Assembly: GCF_000621665.1 (NCBI RefSeq)
Contig: NZ_JHXQ01000003.1
Coordinates: 186,001-250,000 of the forward strand
DNA length: 64,000 bases
Reading direction: 5' to 3'
From: Allorhizobium undicola ORS 992 = ATCC 700741
GTDB taxonomy: Bacteria; Pseudomonadota; Alphaproteobacteria; Rhizobiales; Rhizobiaceae
Positions 17,207 through 26,813 of this stretch are shown one piece after another; the stretch's first letter is position 1; each line of letters opens with the position of its first letter. Position numbers and translations under genes: made by a program. The notes under the pieces are model-generated. The model worked only from the letters and a program-made list of their open reading frames with translations. It ran no database searches and had not been told where the DNA came from.

Positions 17207-20200
17207 TCATTCTGCGGCCAAGCGCCGGCTTGCGGCTGTCTGGGTCAGATAGGCGCGAAGGGCGGCCGGCCGCACCGGCTTGTGCTGCACGGTTATGGCG
17301 TGGCTTTCGGCCAGCGCCCGCACTTCGGCGCTGCGGTCGGCGGTCAGCAGCAGGCTCGGAACGGGGTCTGCGCAAAGGTCGCGCAGCCGCAGGATGGCGT
17401 CGATGCCGCTGCCGTCATCCAGATGATAATCGGCTACGGCCACATCCACCATGGCTTTATCGGCAGCTTTGCCTGCACCAGGCCGGGCCTCCATCACCTC
17501 CTCGACTTCGGCGATGGAGGAGGCCGTCAGAACCGTGCATCCCCAGCCGCTCAAAAGCAGGCGCATTCCGTCCAGAATATCCGGTTCGTTATCGATGCAC
17601 AGCACGCGCACGCCTTGCAGGGCGGACCCTGCGGAGGGTTGCGGGTTTGCAGGTGGCGCTGCGGCTTCGGCGGGCTTTCGCCGCTCCAGCGGCATGGTCA
17701 CGCGAAAGCTCGTTCCCTTGTCCGGCTGTGACCTCAAGTCCACGGAATGTTTCAGCACGCGGGCGATGCGATCGACGATGGAAAGCCCAAGGCCAAGGCC
17801 CGAGGCGCTGCGCATTCCCGCATCGAGCCGGGCGAATTCCTTGAACACCGTGCGGAATTTGGAGGGGGGAATGCCGATGCCGGTATCCATGACCTGAATG
17901 ACCACCTGATCGCCCTGCCGCCTTGCGCCCACCAGAACCCGGCCGGATGGGGTGTATTTGATGGCATTGGACACAAGATTCTGCACCAGCCGCCGCAACA
18001 GGTTGGGATCGCTACGCACCATCAGCGAGGTGGGCATGATTTTCAGCTCCAGCCGCTTTTCCCGCGCCATGGGCTCGAAATCGGTGCGGATACGTTCCAG
18101 AAGATCCCTGAGCGAGACGGTGGAGAAGCGTGGTTTCATTGCCCCCGTATCGAGGCGGGAAAGATCCAGCACCGCGCCCAGAATGCTTTCCACCGATTCC
18201 AGCGCCGAATCGATGTTGTGGACGAGAAGCGCATCCGGTGACTGGCCCAGCCGCTCCACCAGCGAGGAGGTATAGAGCCGGGCGGCGTTCAGCGGCTGGA
18301 GAATATCGTGACCGGCGGCTGCGAAAAAGCGCGTCTTGCCGATATTGGCCTCATCGGCAGCGGCGCGGGCCTCCGCCAGCGCCTGATTGACGCGGGTGAG
18401 CTCCGCCGTGCGTTCGCCGACCCGTTGTTCCAGTGTTTCATTGGCCTGTTTCAAGGCGCGGTCGGCGGCAACCTTTTGCGATATATCGGTGAAGGTTGCC
18501 ACCAGACCCTTGTCCGGCAGGGCGTTGCTGCGCACTTCTATGATCTGTTCGCCGTTCTGAAGCACGAGCTGAAACGGCGCGTCGAGATGGTGGAAATCGG
18601 CCAGGATGTCGGCCTCGCGTGCGGCATCTATATCGCCCCGCTCGGCCAGAAGCTTGACGATGGCTTCCAGCGGCACGCCCACCTGTCCCATCTGTTCCGG
18701 CAGGTCGAGAAGCGTGCGGAACCGCCGGTTCCAGATCGTCAGCCGCCCGCTGCTGTCGAAAACGGCAATGCCCTGATCCATCTGCGAAAGGGCGGTTTGC
18801 AGCATGTCCTGATTGTAGTGCAGCGCCTCGCTGGCCTGATCGAGCAGCCATGCGGTATCGGCGGAGGTATCCTCCGCCCTTTGCAGGATAAGCGATAGCA
18901 CCAGCCGCGCAGAGGCCGAGCCGATGGCGCTGCCCAGCAATTGCTCGGTGAAATGGATGAAAGCCATGTCTGCCAGGGCTTCGTCGTCCAGCCTGCGGCC
19001 AATGCTGCGCTCATAGCTTCTGAGGGAACGCTCCATGCGCTCCTGGCCGAGATAGCGGGCAATGGCGGCCTTGAGATCGCCGATGCTGGCTCTCGTCTTC
19101 CAGCCGCGCGTGGCAAACTGCGAGCGCAAATGCCGCCGCACGAAAATGCCGGACTGGATGCGCTCCACCGGACGCGGATTGCGGCTGAGACTGCCCAGCA
19201 CGAAGGCCAGACTGTTGACGAGCAGGCTCAGCACCGTTGCCGTCAGCAGCGGGTCGGCGTGGAGATCGGCAAAGGCGCCGATGCCGGGAAAGAGAAAGGC
19301 CAGAATATCGCGCGCCAGCGCCTTGTGGGCGTCCAGCCCGAAGCTTGGCAGAAGCAGCGTATAGATCCAGGTGAGAAAGCCGAGGCTGAGACCGGCCAGA
19401 GCACCGCGCGCATTGGCCCGGCGCCAGACCAGCCCTCCCAGAAGCGACGGCACGATCTGCGCGATGGCGGCAAAGGCCAGAAGCCCGATGGAGGACAGCC
19501 CCCGGCTGTCGTCGGCAAGCCGGTAATAGGCATAGGCCAGCAAAAGCACGAGAAAGATTGCCGTGCGGCGAATGAACAGCACGCTGCGGGCGGCGCTGGC
19601 GGTGGGAGCGCGCCTTTGCGTGAGATTGCGCCGCAGCAGGATGGGCAGCACGATGTCGTTGGAAATCATGATGGAAAGCGCCACGGTTTCCACGATGACC
19701 ATGGCGGTGGCCGCCGAAAACCCGCCGATGAAGGTGATGAGCGTCACCGCTGGCAGGTCATGCACCAGCGGCAGCGACAGCACGTAAAGATCGGCATCGC
19801 CCTTGCCGTCGAAGGCGATGATGCCGCCGATTGCCGCCGGCAGCACGAAAAGATTGATGGCCACCAGATAGGCGGGCAAGAGCAGGGCCGCCCATTTCAG
19901 CTCGCGCGCCGTGCGATTTTCCACCACCATCACATGGAACTGACGCGGTAAAAGCAGGATGGCAAAGGCCGAAAGCCCAATCAGCAGCAGCCACCGGCTG
20001 AGGGGCGTTTCGTGGGAAAGCGCCTGCATGACCTTTTCACTGCCACGCGCCGCCGCCAGAATATCGGCCGGGCCTTTGAACAGAATAAAGACCACGGTCA
20101 GGCCGAGCGTGCAGAAGGCGAACAGCTTGACAACGGATTCCATCGAGATTGCAAGGATCAAGCCGTCCTGATGTTCGGTGGCATCCGTGTGGCGCGTGCC

Positions 20201-20740
20201 AAAAATGGCGGAAAAACAGGCAAGTGTCAGCGTGACGATCAGGGCGAGATCAAGGAAATAGAGATTGCCGGTGCCAATGCCGTAGCTGCCGGGATCGACC
20301 AGGGTGGCGACGGAACTGGAAACCGCCTTGAGTTGCAGTGCAATGTAGGGAATGGCGGCGGCAAGCGAAATCACGGTGACAAGCAGGCCCACAAGCGGGT
20401 TCTTGCCGTAGCGGGCCGCTAAGAAATCGGCGCTTGAGGTCAGGCGTTCGGCCTTGGCGATCTCGACGATCCGGCGGATGAGCGGCATACCGAAGGTCAT
20501 CATCAGGATGGGGCCGATATAGATGCCAAAAAATTCCAGTCCCCGGTTTGCCGCCAGTCCAACCCCGCCGAAATAGGTCCATGAGGTGCAATAAACCGCC
20601 AGCGACAACCCATAGACCAGCGGCCTGCCGCCCGCAGCCACGCCCCGCACGCGGCTTTGCCGGTCGCCAAAGCTTGCCACCGCAAAAAGCAGCAGCAGAT
20701 AGGCAATGGCTGCTGCCATGATAAGCCATGCCGGAAGCAT
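17207..20740 (-). CDS. Hybrid histidine kinase with Na+/solute symporter-like sensor domain
   Basis: About 1177 residues from ATG 20740, which has GGGGAGG six bases upstream; in-frame ATGs at 20746 and 20767 are alternatives. Residues ~1-500 resemble a sodium:solute symporter with ~13 helices, followed by a linker, a PAS domain (~630-760), a coiled coil, HisKA with His820 in AAAGHDILQPLN (numbered from 20767), HATPase (DTGIGIPPSKF; GLGLGLSIV) and a receiver with Asp1113 in AVADYHLDD. The layout matches CbrA-like kinases and the proline-linked PrlS of Brucella. It probably senses uptake of a small solute. No separate response regulator is adjacent. Confidence 0.9.
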   Translation of the reverse strand: MLPAWLIMAAAIAYLLLLFAVASFGDRQSRVRGVAAGGRPLVYGLSLAVYCTSWTYFGGVGLAANRGLEFFGIYIGPILMMTFGMPLIRRIVEIAKAERLTSSADFLAARYGKNPLVGLLVTVISLAAAIPYIALQLKAVSSSVATLVDPGSYGIGTGNLYFLDLALIVTLTLACFSAIFGTRHTDATEHQDGLILAISMESVVKLFAFCTLGLTVVFILFKGPADILAAARGSEKVMQALSHETPLSRWLLLIGLSAFAILLLPRQFHVMVVENRTARELKWAALLLPAYLVAINLFVLPAAIGGIIAFDGKGDADLYVLSLPLVHDLPAVTLITFIGGFSAATAMVIVETVALSIMISNDIVLPILLRRNLTQRRAPTASAARSVLFIRRTAIFLVLLLAYAYYRLADDSRGLSSIGLLAFAAIAQIVPSLLGGLVWRRANARGALAGLSLGFLTWIYTLLLPSFGLDAHKALARDILAFLFPGIGAFADLHADPLLTATVLSLLVNSLAFVLGSLSRNPRPVERIQSGIFVRRHLRSQFATRGWKTRASIGDLKAAIARYLGQERMERSLRSYERSIGRRLDDEALADMAFIHFTEQLLGSAIGSASARLVLSLILQRAEDTSADTAWLLDQASEALHYNQDMLQTALSQMDQGIAVFDSSGRLTIWNRRFRTLLDLPEQMGQVGVPLEAIVKLLAERGDIDAAREADILADFHHLDAPFQLVLQNGEQIIEVRSNALPDKGLVATFTDISQKVAADRALKQANETLEQRVGERTAELTRVNQALAEARAAADEANIGKTRFFAAAGHDILQPLNAARLYTSSLVERLGQSPDALLVHNIDSALESVESILGAVLDLSRLDTGAMKPRFSTVSLRDLLERIRTDFEPMAREKRLELKIMPTSLMVRSDPNLLRRLVQNLVSNAIKYTPSGRVLVGARRQGDQVVIQVMDTGIGIPPSKFRTVFKEFARLDAGMRSASGLGLGLSIVDRIARVLKHSVDLRSQPDKGTSFRVTMPLERRKPAEAAAPPANPQPSAGSALQGVRVLCIDNEPDILDGMRLLLSGWGCTVLTASSIAEVEEVMEARPGAGKAADKAMVDVAVADYHLDDGSGIDAILRLRDLCADPVPSLLLTADRSAEVRALAESHAITVQHKPVRPAALRAYLTQTAASRRLAAE

Positions 20741-20980
20741 CCTCATCCTCCCCTTCCAGTCATTCACCTTACGGCATAAGGCAATGATTTAAAATCGGCG
20801 GGCTCTCGGCATAAAGTCGAAACTCTTTGACATTTCGCGCATTTGCGTTTTGGAGAAGGCAGTGTGCGGCGCAATATGAGCAATGCCTGCTTGTCTTCGT
20901 CAACAAGCTGCTGCAAACTTGCGGCGGGGGATAGCGCATAATTGTCCTAAAAAATGTGCTGCGCTGTAAAGGAGACAATC

Positions 20981-21412
20981 ATGTTGAATGAATTCAAGGC
21001 TTTCATTGCCCGAGGCAATGTCATGGATCTCGCCGTAGGCGTGATTATCGGGGGTGCATTCGGCCTTATCGTGACCTCGCTGGTCAATGATATCGTCATG
21101 CCTGTGGTGGGCGTGGTGTTTGGTGGCTTCGACTTCTCGAACTACTTTCTGCCGCTCAGCTCATCGGTGACGGCCCAGACGCTTGCCGAAGCGCGCAAGC
21201 AGGGAGCGGTGTTTGCCTATGGCAATTTTCTGACCGTGGTCATCAATTTTCTTATTCTGGCCTGGATCATTTTCCTGATGATCAAGGGTGTCAACACGCT
21301 GCGCAAGCAGATGGAACATCAGGAAAAGGCCGGCAAGCCAGCCGCTCCGCCGCCTGCCGATGTGCAGCTTCTGACAGAAATCCGCGACCTGCTGAAAGCC
21401 CGTTCGCAGTAA
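20981..21412 (+). CDS. mscL: Large-conductance mechanosensitive channel MscL
   Basis: 143 residues from ATG 20981, with AAGGAGA seven bases upstream. The N-terminal amphipathic segment and first helix read [18 protein letters not shown], the family signature; the second helix is [19 protein letters not shown], followed by a charged cytoplasmic tail ending in a helix. It forms a homopentameric pore in the inner membrane that opens on hypo-osmotic shock. It diverges from the kinase gene across a ~240-base gap and seems to be a single-gene unit. Confidence 0.96.
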   Translation: MLNEFKAFIARGNVMDLAVGVIIGGAFGLIVTSLVNDIVMPVVGVVFGGFDFSNYFLPLSSSVTAQTLAEARKQGAVFAYGNFLTVVINFLILAWIIFLMIKGVNTLRKQMEHQEKAGKPAAPPPADVQLLTEIRDLLKARSQ

Positions 21413-21562
21413 CGCGACCTCCCGAGGTTTGGGGATGCCCGCGCATCCCGGACCGGAGACAAACGGTTAGCTCCATCACTGCAATTGATCGGTGGCTCAA
21501 GCATTATCATGGGATTTTTCAGCACTCCTGTTCTATGAAGAGGCAAGATGAGGGAGTGTTGA

Positions 21563-22732
21563 ATGTCATTTGTCGAAAGCCTGAGCCGCCGTGCCGTGTC
21601 CGCGCCGGAAAGCGGCATTGTCGAGATCATCAATTACGCCCGTGGGCGCGACAACCTCCTGCCGCTCTGGGCGGGAGAAGGCGACCTTGCAACGCCTGAT
21701 TTTATCAGCCGTGCGGCCTCGCAGGCCCTTCTCGACGGCGAGACCTTCTATACCTGGCAGCGGGGCATTCCCGAATTGCGACAGGCGCTGTCGGCCTATT
21801 ACCAGCGTCATTTCTCCGCCGATCTGTCGCCGGAGCATTTCTATGTTACCGGTTCGGGAATGCAGGCCATTGCGCTTGCCGTGCAGGCGATGACCGAGCC
21901 GGGCGATGAAATGATCTATCTTTCGCCCTGCTGGCCCAACATCGTTTCGGCCATCGATCTTGCCGGCGCAAGGTCGGTCGGCGTCGAAATCGACTACCGT
22001 GACGGTGGCTGGCATCTCGACATAGGCAAGCTGGAGCGGGCCATCACCCCGAAGACGCGGGCGCTCTTCATCAACACACCGTCAAACCCGACCGGCTGGA
22101 CGGCAGGGCTTGACGATCTTAAATCAATCCTGACGCTGGCGCGCAAACACGGCCTGTGGATCCTCGCCGACGAGATCTATGCCCTTTATCATTACGGTCA
22201 GGGCCTGCGTGCGGCCTCCTTCCTCGATGTGATGGAGCCGGAGGATCGGGTGATCTTTGCCAACTCCTTCTCGAAGAACTGGTCCATGACCGGCTGGCGG
22301 GTGGGCTGGCTGGTCGCGCCGCCGCAGATCGGGCAGGTTATTGAAAATCTCATTCAATATGCCACTTCCGGCGTGGCGCAATTCATGCAGCGGGGGGCGG
22401 TGGCGGCCTTGAACCAAGGCGATGAATTCGTCAGGCAGAATATTGCAAGGGCCAGAGCCGGGCGCGATATTCTGCTGGATGCGCTGATTGCCACCAATCG
22501 CGTGCGCTCCGTCAAGCCGGATGGCGCGCTTTACGGCTTCCTGCAAATCGACGGCGTGACCGACAGCCGCCTTGCCGCGCTCGACATCGTGGACAAGACC
22601 GGCGTTGGACTTGCGCCGGGTTCGGCCTTCAGCGCTGGCGGCGAGTATTTTCTGCGTGCCTGTTTCCTGCGCGACCCGGCGCAAATGCAGGATGCGGCAG
22701 AGCGTTTGAGCCGATATGTGAAAGCGCTCTGA
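21563..22732 (+). CDS. PLP-dependent class I/II aminotransferase
   Basis: 389 residues of fold-type I aminotransferase. The cofactor lysine is Lys238 in NSFSKNWSMTGWRVGW; other landmarks are NTPSNPTGW (substrate/PLP contact Asn) and ADEIYALYHY (Asp pairing with the pyridine nitrogen). It resembles the broad aspartate/aromatic aminotransferase family (AspC/PatA-like); substrate is not determinable. GAGGGAGT stands upstream of the ATG. It has no operon partner. Confidence 0.88.
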   Translation: MSFVESLSRRAVSAPESGIVEIINYARGRDNLLPLWAGEGDLATPDFISRAASQALLDGETFYTWQRGIPELRQALSAYYQRHFSADLSPEHFYVTGSGMQAIALAVQAMTEPGDEMIYLSPCWPNIVSAIDLAGARSVGVEIDYRDGGWHLDIGKLERAITPKTRALFINTPSNPTGWTAGLDDLKSILTLARKHGLWILADEIYALYHYGQGLRAASFLDVMEPEDRVIFANSFSKNWSMTGWRVGWLVAPPQIGQVIENLIQYATSGVAQFMQRGAVAALNQGDEFVRQNIARARAGRDILLDALIATNRVRSVKPDGALYGFLQIDGVTDSRLAALDIVDKTGVGLAPGSAFSAGGEYFLRACFLRDPAQMQDAAERLSRYVKAL

Positions 22733-22833
22733 CCATAATCCCTCGCATTGACGCCTTTGCGTTAACCCGAATTTAGCCATTGCCTATAAAAGAAAGCTGC
22801 ATTTGCCTCTTTTCCCAAAGGCTTAACCCGTTA

Positions 22834-22847
22834 GGAAAGATCTTTCC
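22834..22847. promoter_or_regulatory. 14-bp perfect palindrome upstream of galE
   Basis: GGAAAGATCTTTCC is a perfect palindrome located 91 bases before the galE start, in the galE leader. It may be an operator for a dimeric regulator or chance; it contains a BglII-type AGATCT core and no matching site was seen elsewhere in the window. Confidence 0.25.
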
Positions 22848-22937
22848 GGCTTAGCTTGCGATGCATGTGACCTTGCAAATTCAAGGCGCGCTCGCTCGCA
22901 AAGGCCTTTGCGGCGGCAAGATGAGGAAAGGTGAGGC

Positions 22938-23993
22938 ATGGCCGTTCTGCTGACGGGTGGCGCCGGATATATCGGAAGCCATATGGCGTGGGCGCTTGCG
23001 GCCGCGGGTCATGAGGTGGTGATCATCGATCGCCTCTCCACCGGCTTTCGTGATGCCGTGGCGCCTTTTGCCCGTTTTTATGCCGCCGACATCGCCGATG
23101 CCAACATGCTCCGGCAGATCTTTCGCGAAAATGCCATCGAGGCCGTGCTGCATTTTGCCGGATCTGCCGTGGTGCCGGATTCCCTGCGCGATCCGCTGGG
23201 CTATTATCGCAACAATACGCTGGCCTCGCAGACATTGATCGAGGAAACCGTCAAGGCAGGCATTCGCCACTTCATTTTCTCATCCACGGCTGCGGTTTAT
23301 GGCAATCCGCCCACGGATGCGCCGGTAACGGAGGCGTGCGAGACCCGGCCCGAAAATCCCTATGGCCGCTCCAAGCTGATGACGGAGGCCATTCTGGCCG
23401 ATACGGCCCGCGCCACGCCGGGCTTTCGCTATGCCGCCCTACGCTATTTCAATGTCGCAGGCGCCGACCGGCTGGGCCGGGCAGGCCAATCCACCCGCAA
23501 CGCCACCCATCTCATCAAGGTCGCCTGTGAGGCGGCTCTTGGTCTGCGCAATGAAATCCGGATTTTCGGGCAGGATTTTCCCACGCCCGACGGCACCGGC
23601 GTGCGCGATTATATTCACGTGGACGACCTCACCATGGCCCATCTCAAGGCCTTGGACTATCTGAGAGCCGGGGGCGAAAGCCTCCCGGTCAATTGCGGCT
23701 ATGGCCGGGGTGCAAGCGTGCTTGAGGTTCTGCGTGCCGTGGAGACTGTTGCAGGCGTCAGCCTGCCGGTGGTCTTCGATGCAAGACGGCCCGGCGACGC
23801 TGCCAGCGTCATTGCCGATCCCGCGCGCGCCGCCAGCCTTCTCGGCTGGCAGCCGCAGCATCCGGGCCTTGAAGCCATCGTCGAAACCGCGCTTGCCTGG
23901 GAGCGGCGCTTGATGGCAGAGCGTCTGCAAGCGGCTGGCCGCCGGTTTGCCGATGGCGCGAGCGCCAGCGGGCGCTACTGCATAATTCCTTAA
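22938..23993 (+). CDS. galE: UDP-glucose 4-epimerase with a repeat-derived C-terminus
   Basis: 351 residues. Interconverts UDP-glucose and UDP-galactose for surface polysaccharide synthesis. The Rossmann motif is LTGGAGYIGSH at the N-terminus; the catalytic Tyr142-x-x-x-Lys146 is YGRSK, with the SSTAAVYGNP serine/threonine segment before it. AAAGGTGAGG precedes the ATG. The last residues (YCIIP and the stop) are encoded by the left arm of a palindromic repeat that starts at 23978, so the natural end of the gene has been replaced. The catalytic core is complete, so activity is likely kept. Confidence 0.94.
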   Translation: MAVLLTGGAGYIGSHMAWALAAAGHEVVIIDRLSTGFRDAVAPFARFYAADIADANMLRQIFRENAIEAVLHFAGSAVVPDSLRDPLGYYRNNTLASQTLIEETVKAGIRHFIFSSTAAVYGNPPTDAPVTEACETRPENPYGRSKLMTEAILADTARATPGFRYAALRYFNVAGADRLGRAGQSTRNATHLIKVACEAALGLRNEIRIFGQDFPTPDGTGVRDYIHVDDLTMAHLKALDYLRAGGESLPVNCGYGRGASVLEVLRAVETVAGVSLPVVFDARRPGDAASVIADPARAASLLGWQPQHPGLEAIVETALAWERRLMAERLQAAGRRFADGASASGRYCIIP

Positions 23994-24085
23994 ATCGGAA
24001 TCGATTTAAGGTGAAAATTATGCAGCAAATTTAAAGTGTTACAGCGTCTCGCGATCTTTCAGATTCGCGCCTGACGCTTTACGTC
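23978..24085. repeat. Composite palindromic repeat, copy 1, fused to the galE 3' end
   Basis: Part A (23978-24025) is an inverted repeat: outer arms CTGCATAATT / AATTATGCAG, inner arms CCTTAAATCG / CGATTTAAGG. Part B follows: a spacer ending TTTAAAGTGTTACAGCG and an imperfect hairpin with arms AGCGTC / GACGCT. The 48-base part A is identical, in inverse orientation, to 36922-36969, and the homology extends 21 bases further with two mismatches. The rest of 24026-24400 holds the two other repeats listed next and no gene. Confidence 0.9.
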
Positions 24086-24095
24086 ATGGGTTTGT

Positions 24096-24142
24096 CGCAT
24101 GTCGTTATCGCAAAACCGCTGCACACCTTTGCGCGATATGCT
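24096..24142. repeat. Inverted copy of the GCATGTCGCGCAAAAGTG repeat family
   Basis: CGCAAAACCGCTGCACACC followed by TTTGCGCGATATGC is the reverse complement form of the repeat at 14270, preceded by GCATGTCGTTATCG. It sits between the composite repeat behind galE and the CDP-sugar operon. Confidence 0.75.
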
Positions 24143-24228
24143 TTAATCCTTCTCTCCAGTTTGACGACAGCTTGGCTTTCTATGTTGCCCTAAAGCACGG
24201 GTTGCAAAGCCGTGCCAATAGCGCATTG

Positions 24229-24312
24229 CCCTTCAGAAAAGCGGAAACCGGGTTTCCGTCAGGACAGGCGCGAAAGCAGGGCGCTGGCATTTCCCGGTTT
24301 CACTGGAAATGC
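24229..24312. repeat. Palindromic repeat before the CDP-sugar operon
   Basis: Contains CGGAAACC-G-GGTTTCCG (24242-24258) and GCATTTCC...GGAAATGC (24287-24312). These are the elements of another intergenic repeat seen at 38575 and 44247 (GCATTTCCGGAC...AAAACCG...TTTTCC..GAAATGC), here rearranged. It occupies the leader of rfbF and may form RNA hairpins. Confidence 0.6.
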
Positions 24313-24400
24313 TCCAGCATCGGTGGAGTGGGGCAGGAATGGTGCGAGGCGGCTTCAAAAGCATGTGGCCCGGCTGTCCTGTGGTGAGAGGATGTGCGGG

Positions 24401-25174
24401 ATGAAGGCGGTTATTCTGGCGGGCGGCATGGGAACCCGGATTTCGGAGGAAACCCATCTGAAGCCGAAGCCGATGATCGAGATTGGCGGTCGCCCGATCC
24501 TCTGGCACATCATGAAGCTCTATCACACCCATGGCATTTCCGACTTCATCGTCTGCTGCGGCTTCAAGGGTTATGTCATCAAGGAATATTTCGCCAATTA
24601 CGGGCTGCATATGTCCGACATCACTTTCGATCTGGCGGAAAACCGGCTGCAATTCCACCGCAAGAGCGCGGAAAAATGGCGCGTGACGCTGGTGGATACC
24701 GGTGAGTCATCAATGACGGGCGGGCGTCTTCGCCGGGTTGCGCCCTATCTGCAAGGCGAGGACGCCTTCTGCTTCACCTATGGCGACGGCGTAGCCAATG
24801 TCGATATTGCCGACACGATCCGCTTCCACCGCGCGCATGGCAAGCTTGCCACCGTGACCGCCGTTCAGCCGCCCGCCCGCTATGGCGCGCTCAGCATGGA
24901 CGGACATATGGTGCGCGGCTTCGTGGAAAAGCCGGTGGGGGAGGCAGGTTTCATCAATGGCGGCTTTTTCGTGCTGTCGCCCAAGGTGATCGACCGCATC
25001 GAGGGCGATGACATGCCCTGGGAAGCCGATCCGCTGACCGGTCTTGCCAGCGATGGCGAGCTTTGCGCCTATACCCATACCGGCTTCTGGCAGCCGATGG
25101 ATACGCTGCGCGACAAGAATTATCTGGAAAGCCTCTGGGCCTCCGGCAATCCGCCATGGAAGAACTGGTCATGA
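24401..25174 (+). CDS. rfbF: Glucose-1-phosphate cytidylyltransferase
   Basis: 257 residues from ATG 24401 (MKAVILAGG, the family's usual beginning); an ATG at 24392 adds three residues and has GAGAGG directly before it. Makes CDP-glucose from CTP and glucose-1-phosphate. The nucleotide-binding motif is [19 protein letters not shown], with [19 protein letters not shown] in the second half. It is the first gene of a four-gene operon whose members overlap by ATGA; its stop overlaps the rfbG start. Confidence 0.95.
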   Translation: MKAVILAGGMGTRISEETHLKPKPMIEIGGRPILWHIMKLYHTHGISDFIVCCGFKGYVIKEYFANYGLHMSDITFDLAENRLQFHRKSAEKWRVTLVDTGESSMTGGRLRRVAPYLQGEDAFCFTYGDGVANVDIADTIRFHRAHGKLATVTAVQPPARYGALSMDGHMVRGFVEKPVGEAGFINGGFFVLSPKVIDRIEGDDMPWEADPLTGLASDGELCAYTHTGFWQPMDTLRDKNYLESLWASGNPPWKNWS

Positions 25175-26253
25175 CCGTTTCCCCTGATTTCTGGCGCGGC
25201 AAGCGCGTTCTGCTGACCGGGCATACCGGCTTTAAAGGAAGCTGGCTGGCGCTGTGGCTCGGTGACATGGGGGCGAAGGTCTCAGGCCTTTCGCTTGAGC
25301 CGCAAACCAGCCCGCATCTTCACGGCCTGTTGTTCGGGCAGAATGCTGCTGCCGGCATATGCGACATTCGCGACAGGGCCGCCGTCAATGCGGCGGTTTT
25401 GCAGATGCGCCCGGACATCGTCTTTCACCTCGCCGCCCAACCGCTGGTGCGGGCCGGTTATCGTGATCCCGTCGGGACTTTCGAGACAAATGTGCAGGGC
25501 ACGGCCCATGTTCTCGATGCCCTGCGCGCGGTGGAAAGCGTCAAGGCCATCGTCGTCGTCACGACAGACAAGGTTTATGAGAACCCGGAAACCGGAACGC
25601 CCTTCGTGGAAAGCGATCCGCTTGGCGGCCATGATCCCTATAGCGCCAGCAAGGCGGCGGCTGAAATTGTCGCGGCCAGCTATCGCAGCAGTTTTTTTGC
25701 TGCGCGTGGTGTCGGGCTTGCCACGGCACGCGCAGGCAATGTGATCGGCGGCGGTGACTGGGCGGAGGACCGTCTGGTTCCCGATGCCGTGCGTGCCTGG
25801 GAAAATGGCCGGGCCATCGAGGTTCGCAGGCCCGGCGCCGTGCGCCCGTGGCAGCATGTGCTGGAGCCGCTTTCCGGCTATCTCGCGCTTGCGGAACGGC
25901 TTTATTGCGGCAAGGCGGGCGCTTCGGCCTTCAATTTCGGCCCCGATCCGGCCAATGCCGCGACGGTGGGAGATCTTCTGGCCATGGCAAGGCTTGCCTA
26001 TGGTCATGGCGAGATCGTCACTGGAACCGAAACCGGGCCGCACGAAGCGGGCTATCTGCTGCTCGACAGCACGCTTGCCATGAACTGCCTGAATTACCGG
26101 CCCGTCTGGGGCCTTGGCGAAACGGTGGAGCGGACCATGCGCTGGTATCGCAATCTGGCTGAGGGACAATCGGCGGCAGCGCTCTGCCGCGCCGATATTG
26201 CCGATTATCTCCGGGGAATGGCGCTTGCCTCACAAAGGAAAGGGGCCGCATGA
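25171..26253 (+). CDS. rfbG: CDP-glucose 4,6-dehydratase
   Basis: 360 residues from ATG 25171, overlapping the rfbF stop; GGAAGA lies nine bases upstream. Converts CDP-glucose to CDP-4-keto-6-deoxyglucose with bound NAD+. Motifs: [12 protein letters not shown] (Rossmann, diagnostic of RfbG), TTDKVYEN and YSASKAAAE (catalytic Tyr/Lys). Its product is the branch point for CDP-linked 6-deoxy and dideoxy sugars. No rfbH-like 3-dehydrase follows; the next genes encode a 3,5-epimerase-like and a C-methyltransferase, pointing to a branched 6-deoxyhexose. Confidence 0.95.
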   Translation: MTVSPDFWRGKRVLLTGHTGFKGSWLALWLGDMGAKVSGLSLEPQTSPHLHGLLFGQNAAAGICDIRDRAAVNAAVLQMRPDIVFHLAAQPLVRAGYRDPVGTFETNVQGTAHVLDALRAVESVKAIVVVTTDKVYENPETGTPFVESDPLGGHDPYSASKAAAEIVAASYRSSFFAARGVGLATARAGNVIGGGDWAEDRLVPDAVRAWENGRAIEVRRPGAVRPWQHVLEPLSGYLALAERLYCGKAGASAFNFGPDPANAATVGDLLAMARLAYGHGEIVTGTETGPHEAGYLLLDSTLAMNCLNYRPVWGLGETVERTMRWYRNLAEGQSAAALCRADIADYLRGMALASQRKGAA

Positions 26254-26813
26254 CATCGCGGTTTACGGCTGAGAGCCTTGCCATTTCCGGCCCCATCCTG
26301 CTTTCCCGCCGCAAGTTCGGCGATGCGCGCGGACATTTGAGCCGGTTGTTCTGCGGCGAGGAATTGCTGGAACATGGCTGGCCGGGACCTGTGCTGCAAG
26401 TCAATGAAACCGCCACCACCGGCAAGGCGACCGTTCGGGGAATGCATTTTCAGCGCCCGCCTTTCGGCGAGTGGAAGCTGGTGACATGCGTGGAGGGTGC
26501 GATTTTCGACGTTGCTGTCGATCTGCGGCAGGGCTCGCCAAGCTTTCTGCGCCATGTGGGGGTTGAGCTTTCCGCGCAAAATGCCTGTTCGCTGCTGATA
26601 CCCGCTGGCTTTGCCCATGGGTTTCAATCGCTCACCGATCATGTGCGGATGATTTACGTGCATTCCGCCCCCTATCGGGCGGAGGCGGAAGGCGGGCTTT
26701 TCCCGCAGGATCCACGCCTTGACATTGCCTGGCCGTTGCCAGTGGGCCTCATGTCGGATCGCGACCGGGCGCATCCCCCTTTGACTGCCGATTTCGAAGG
26801 ACTGACACCATGA
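26250..26813 (+). CDS. RmlC-like sugar 3,5-epimerase family protein in the CDP-sugar operon
   Basis: 187 residues of cupin-fold epimerase. The catalytic histidine lies in VRGMHFQRPP, with the conserved lysine in EWKLVTCVEGAIFDVAVDLR and GFAHGFQSL closing the active site. It is clearly different from the canonical rfbC at 33247, so the cluster has two members. Overlap by ATGA with rfbG and with the methyltransferase indicates that it acts on a CDP-4-keto-6-deoxy sugar, epimerising C3, C5 or both. Substrate is inferred from context. Confidence 0.85.
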   Translation: MTSRFTAESLAISGPILLSRRKFGDARGHLSRLFCGEELLEHGWPGPVLQVNETATTGKATVRGMHFQRPPFGEWKLVTCVEGAIFDVAVDLRQGSPSFLRHVGVELSAQNACSLLIPAGFAHGFQSLTDHVRMIYVHSAPYRAEAEGGLFPQDPRLDIAWPLPVGLMSDRDRAHPPLTADFEGLTP

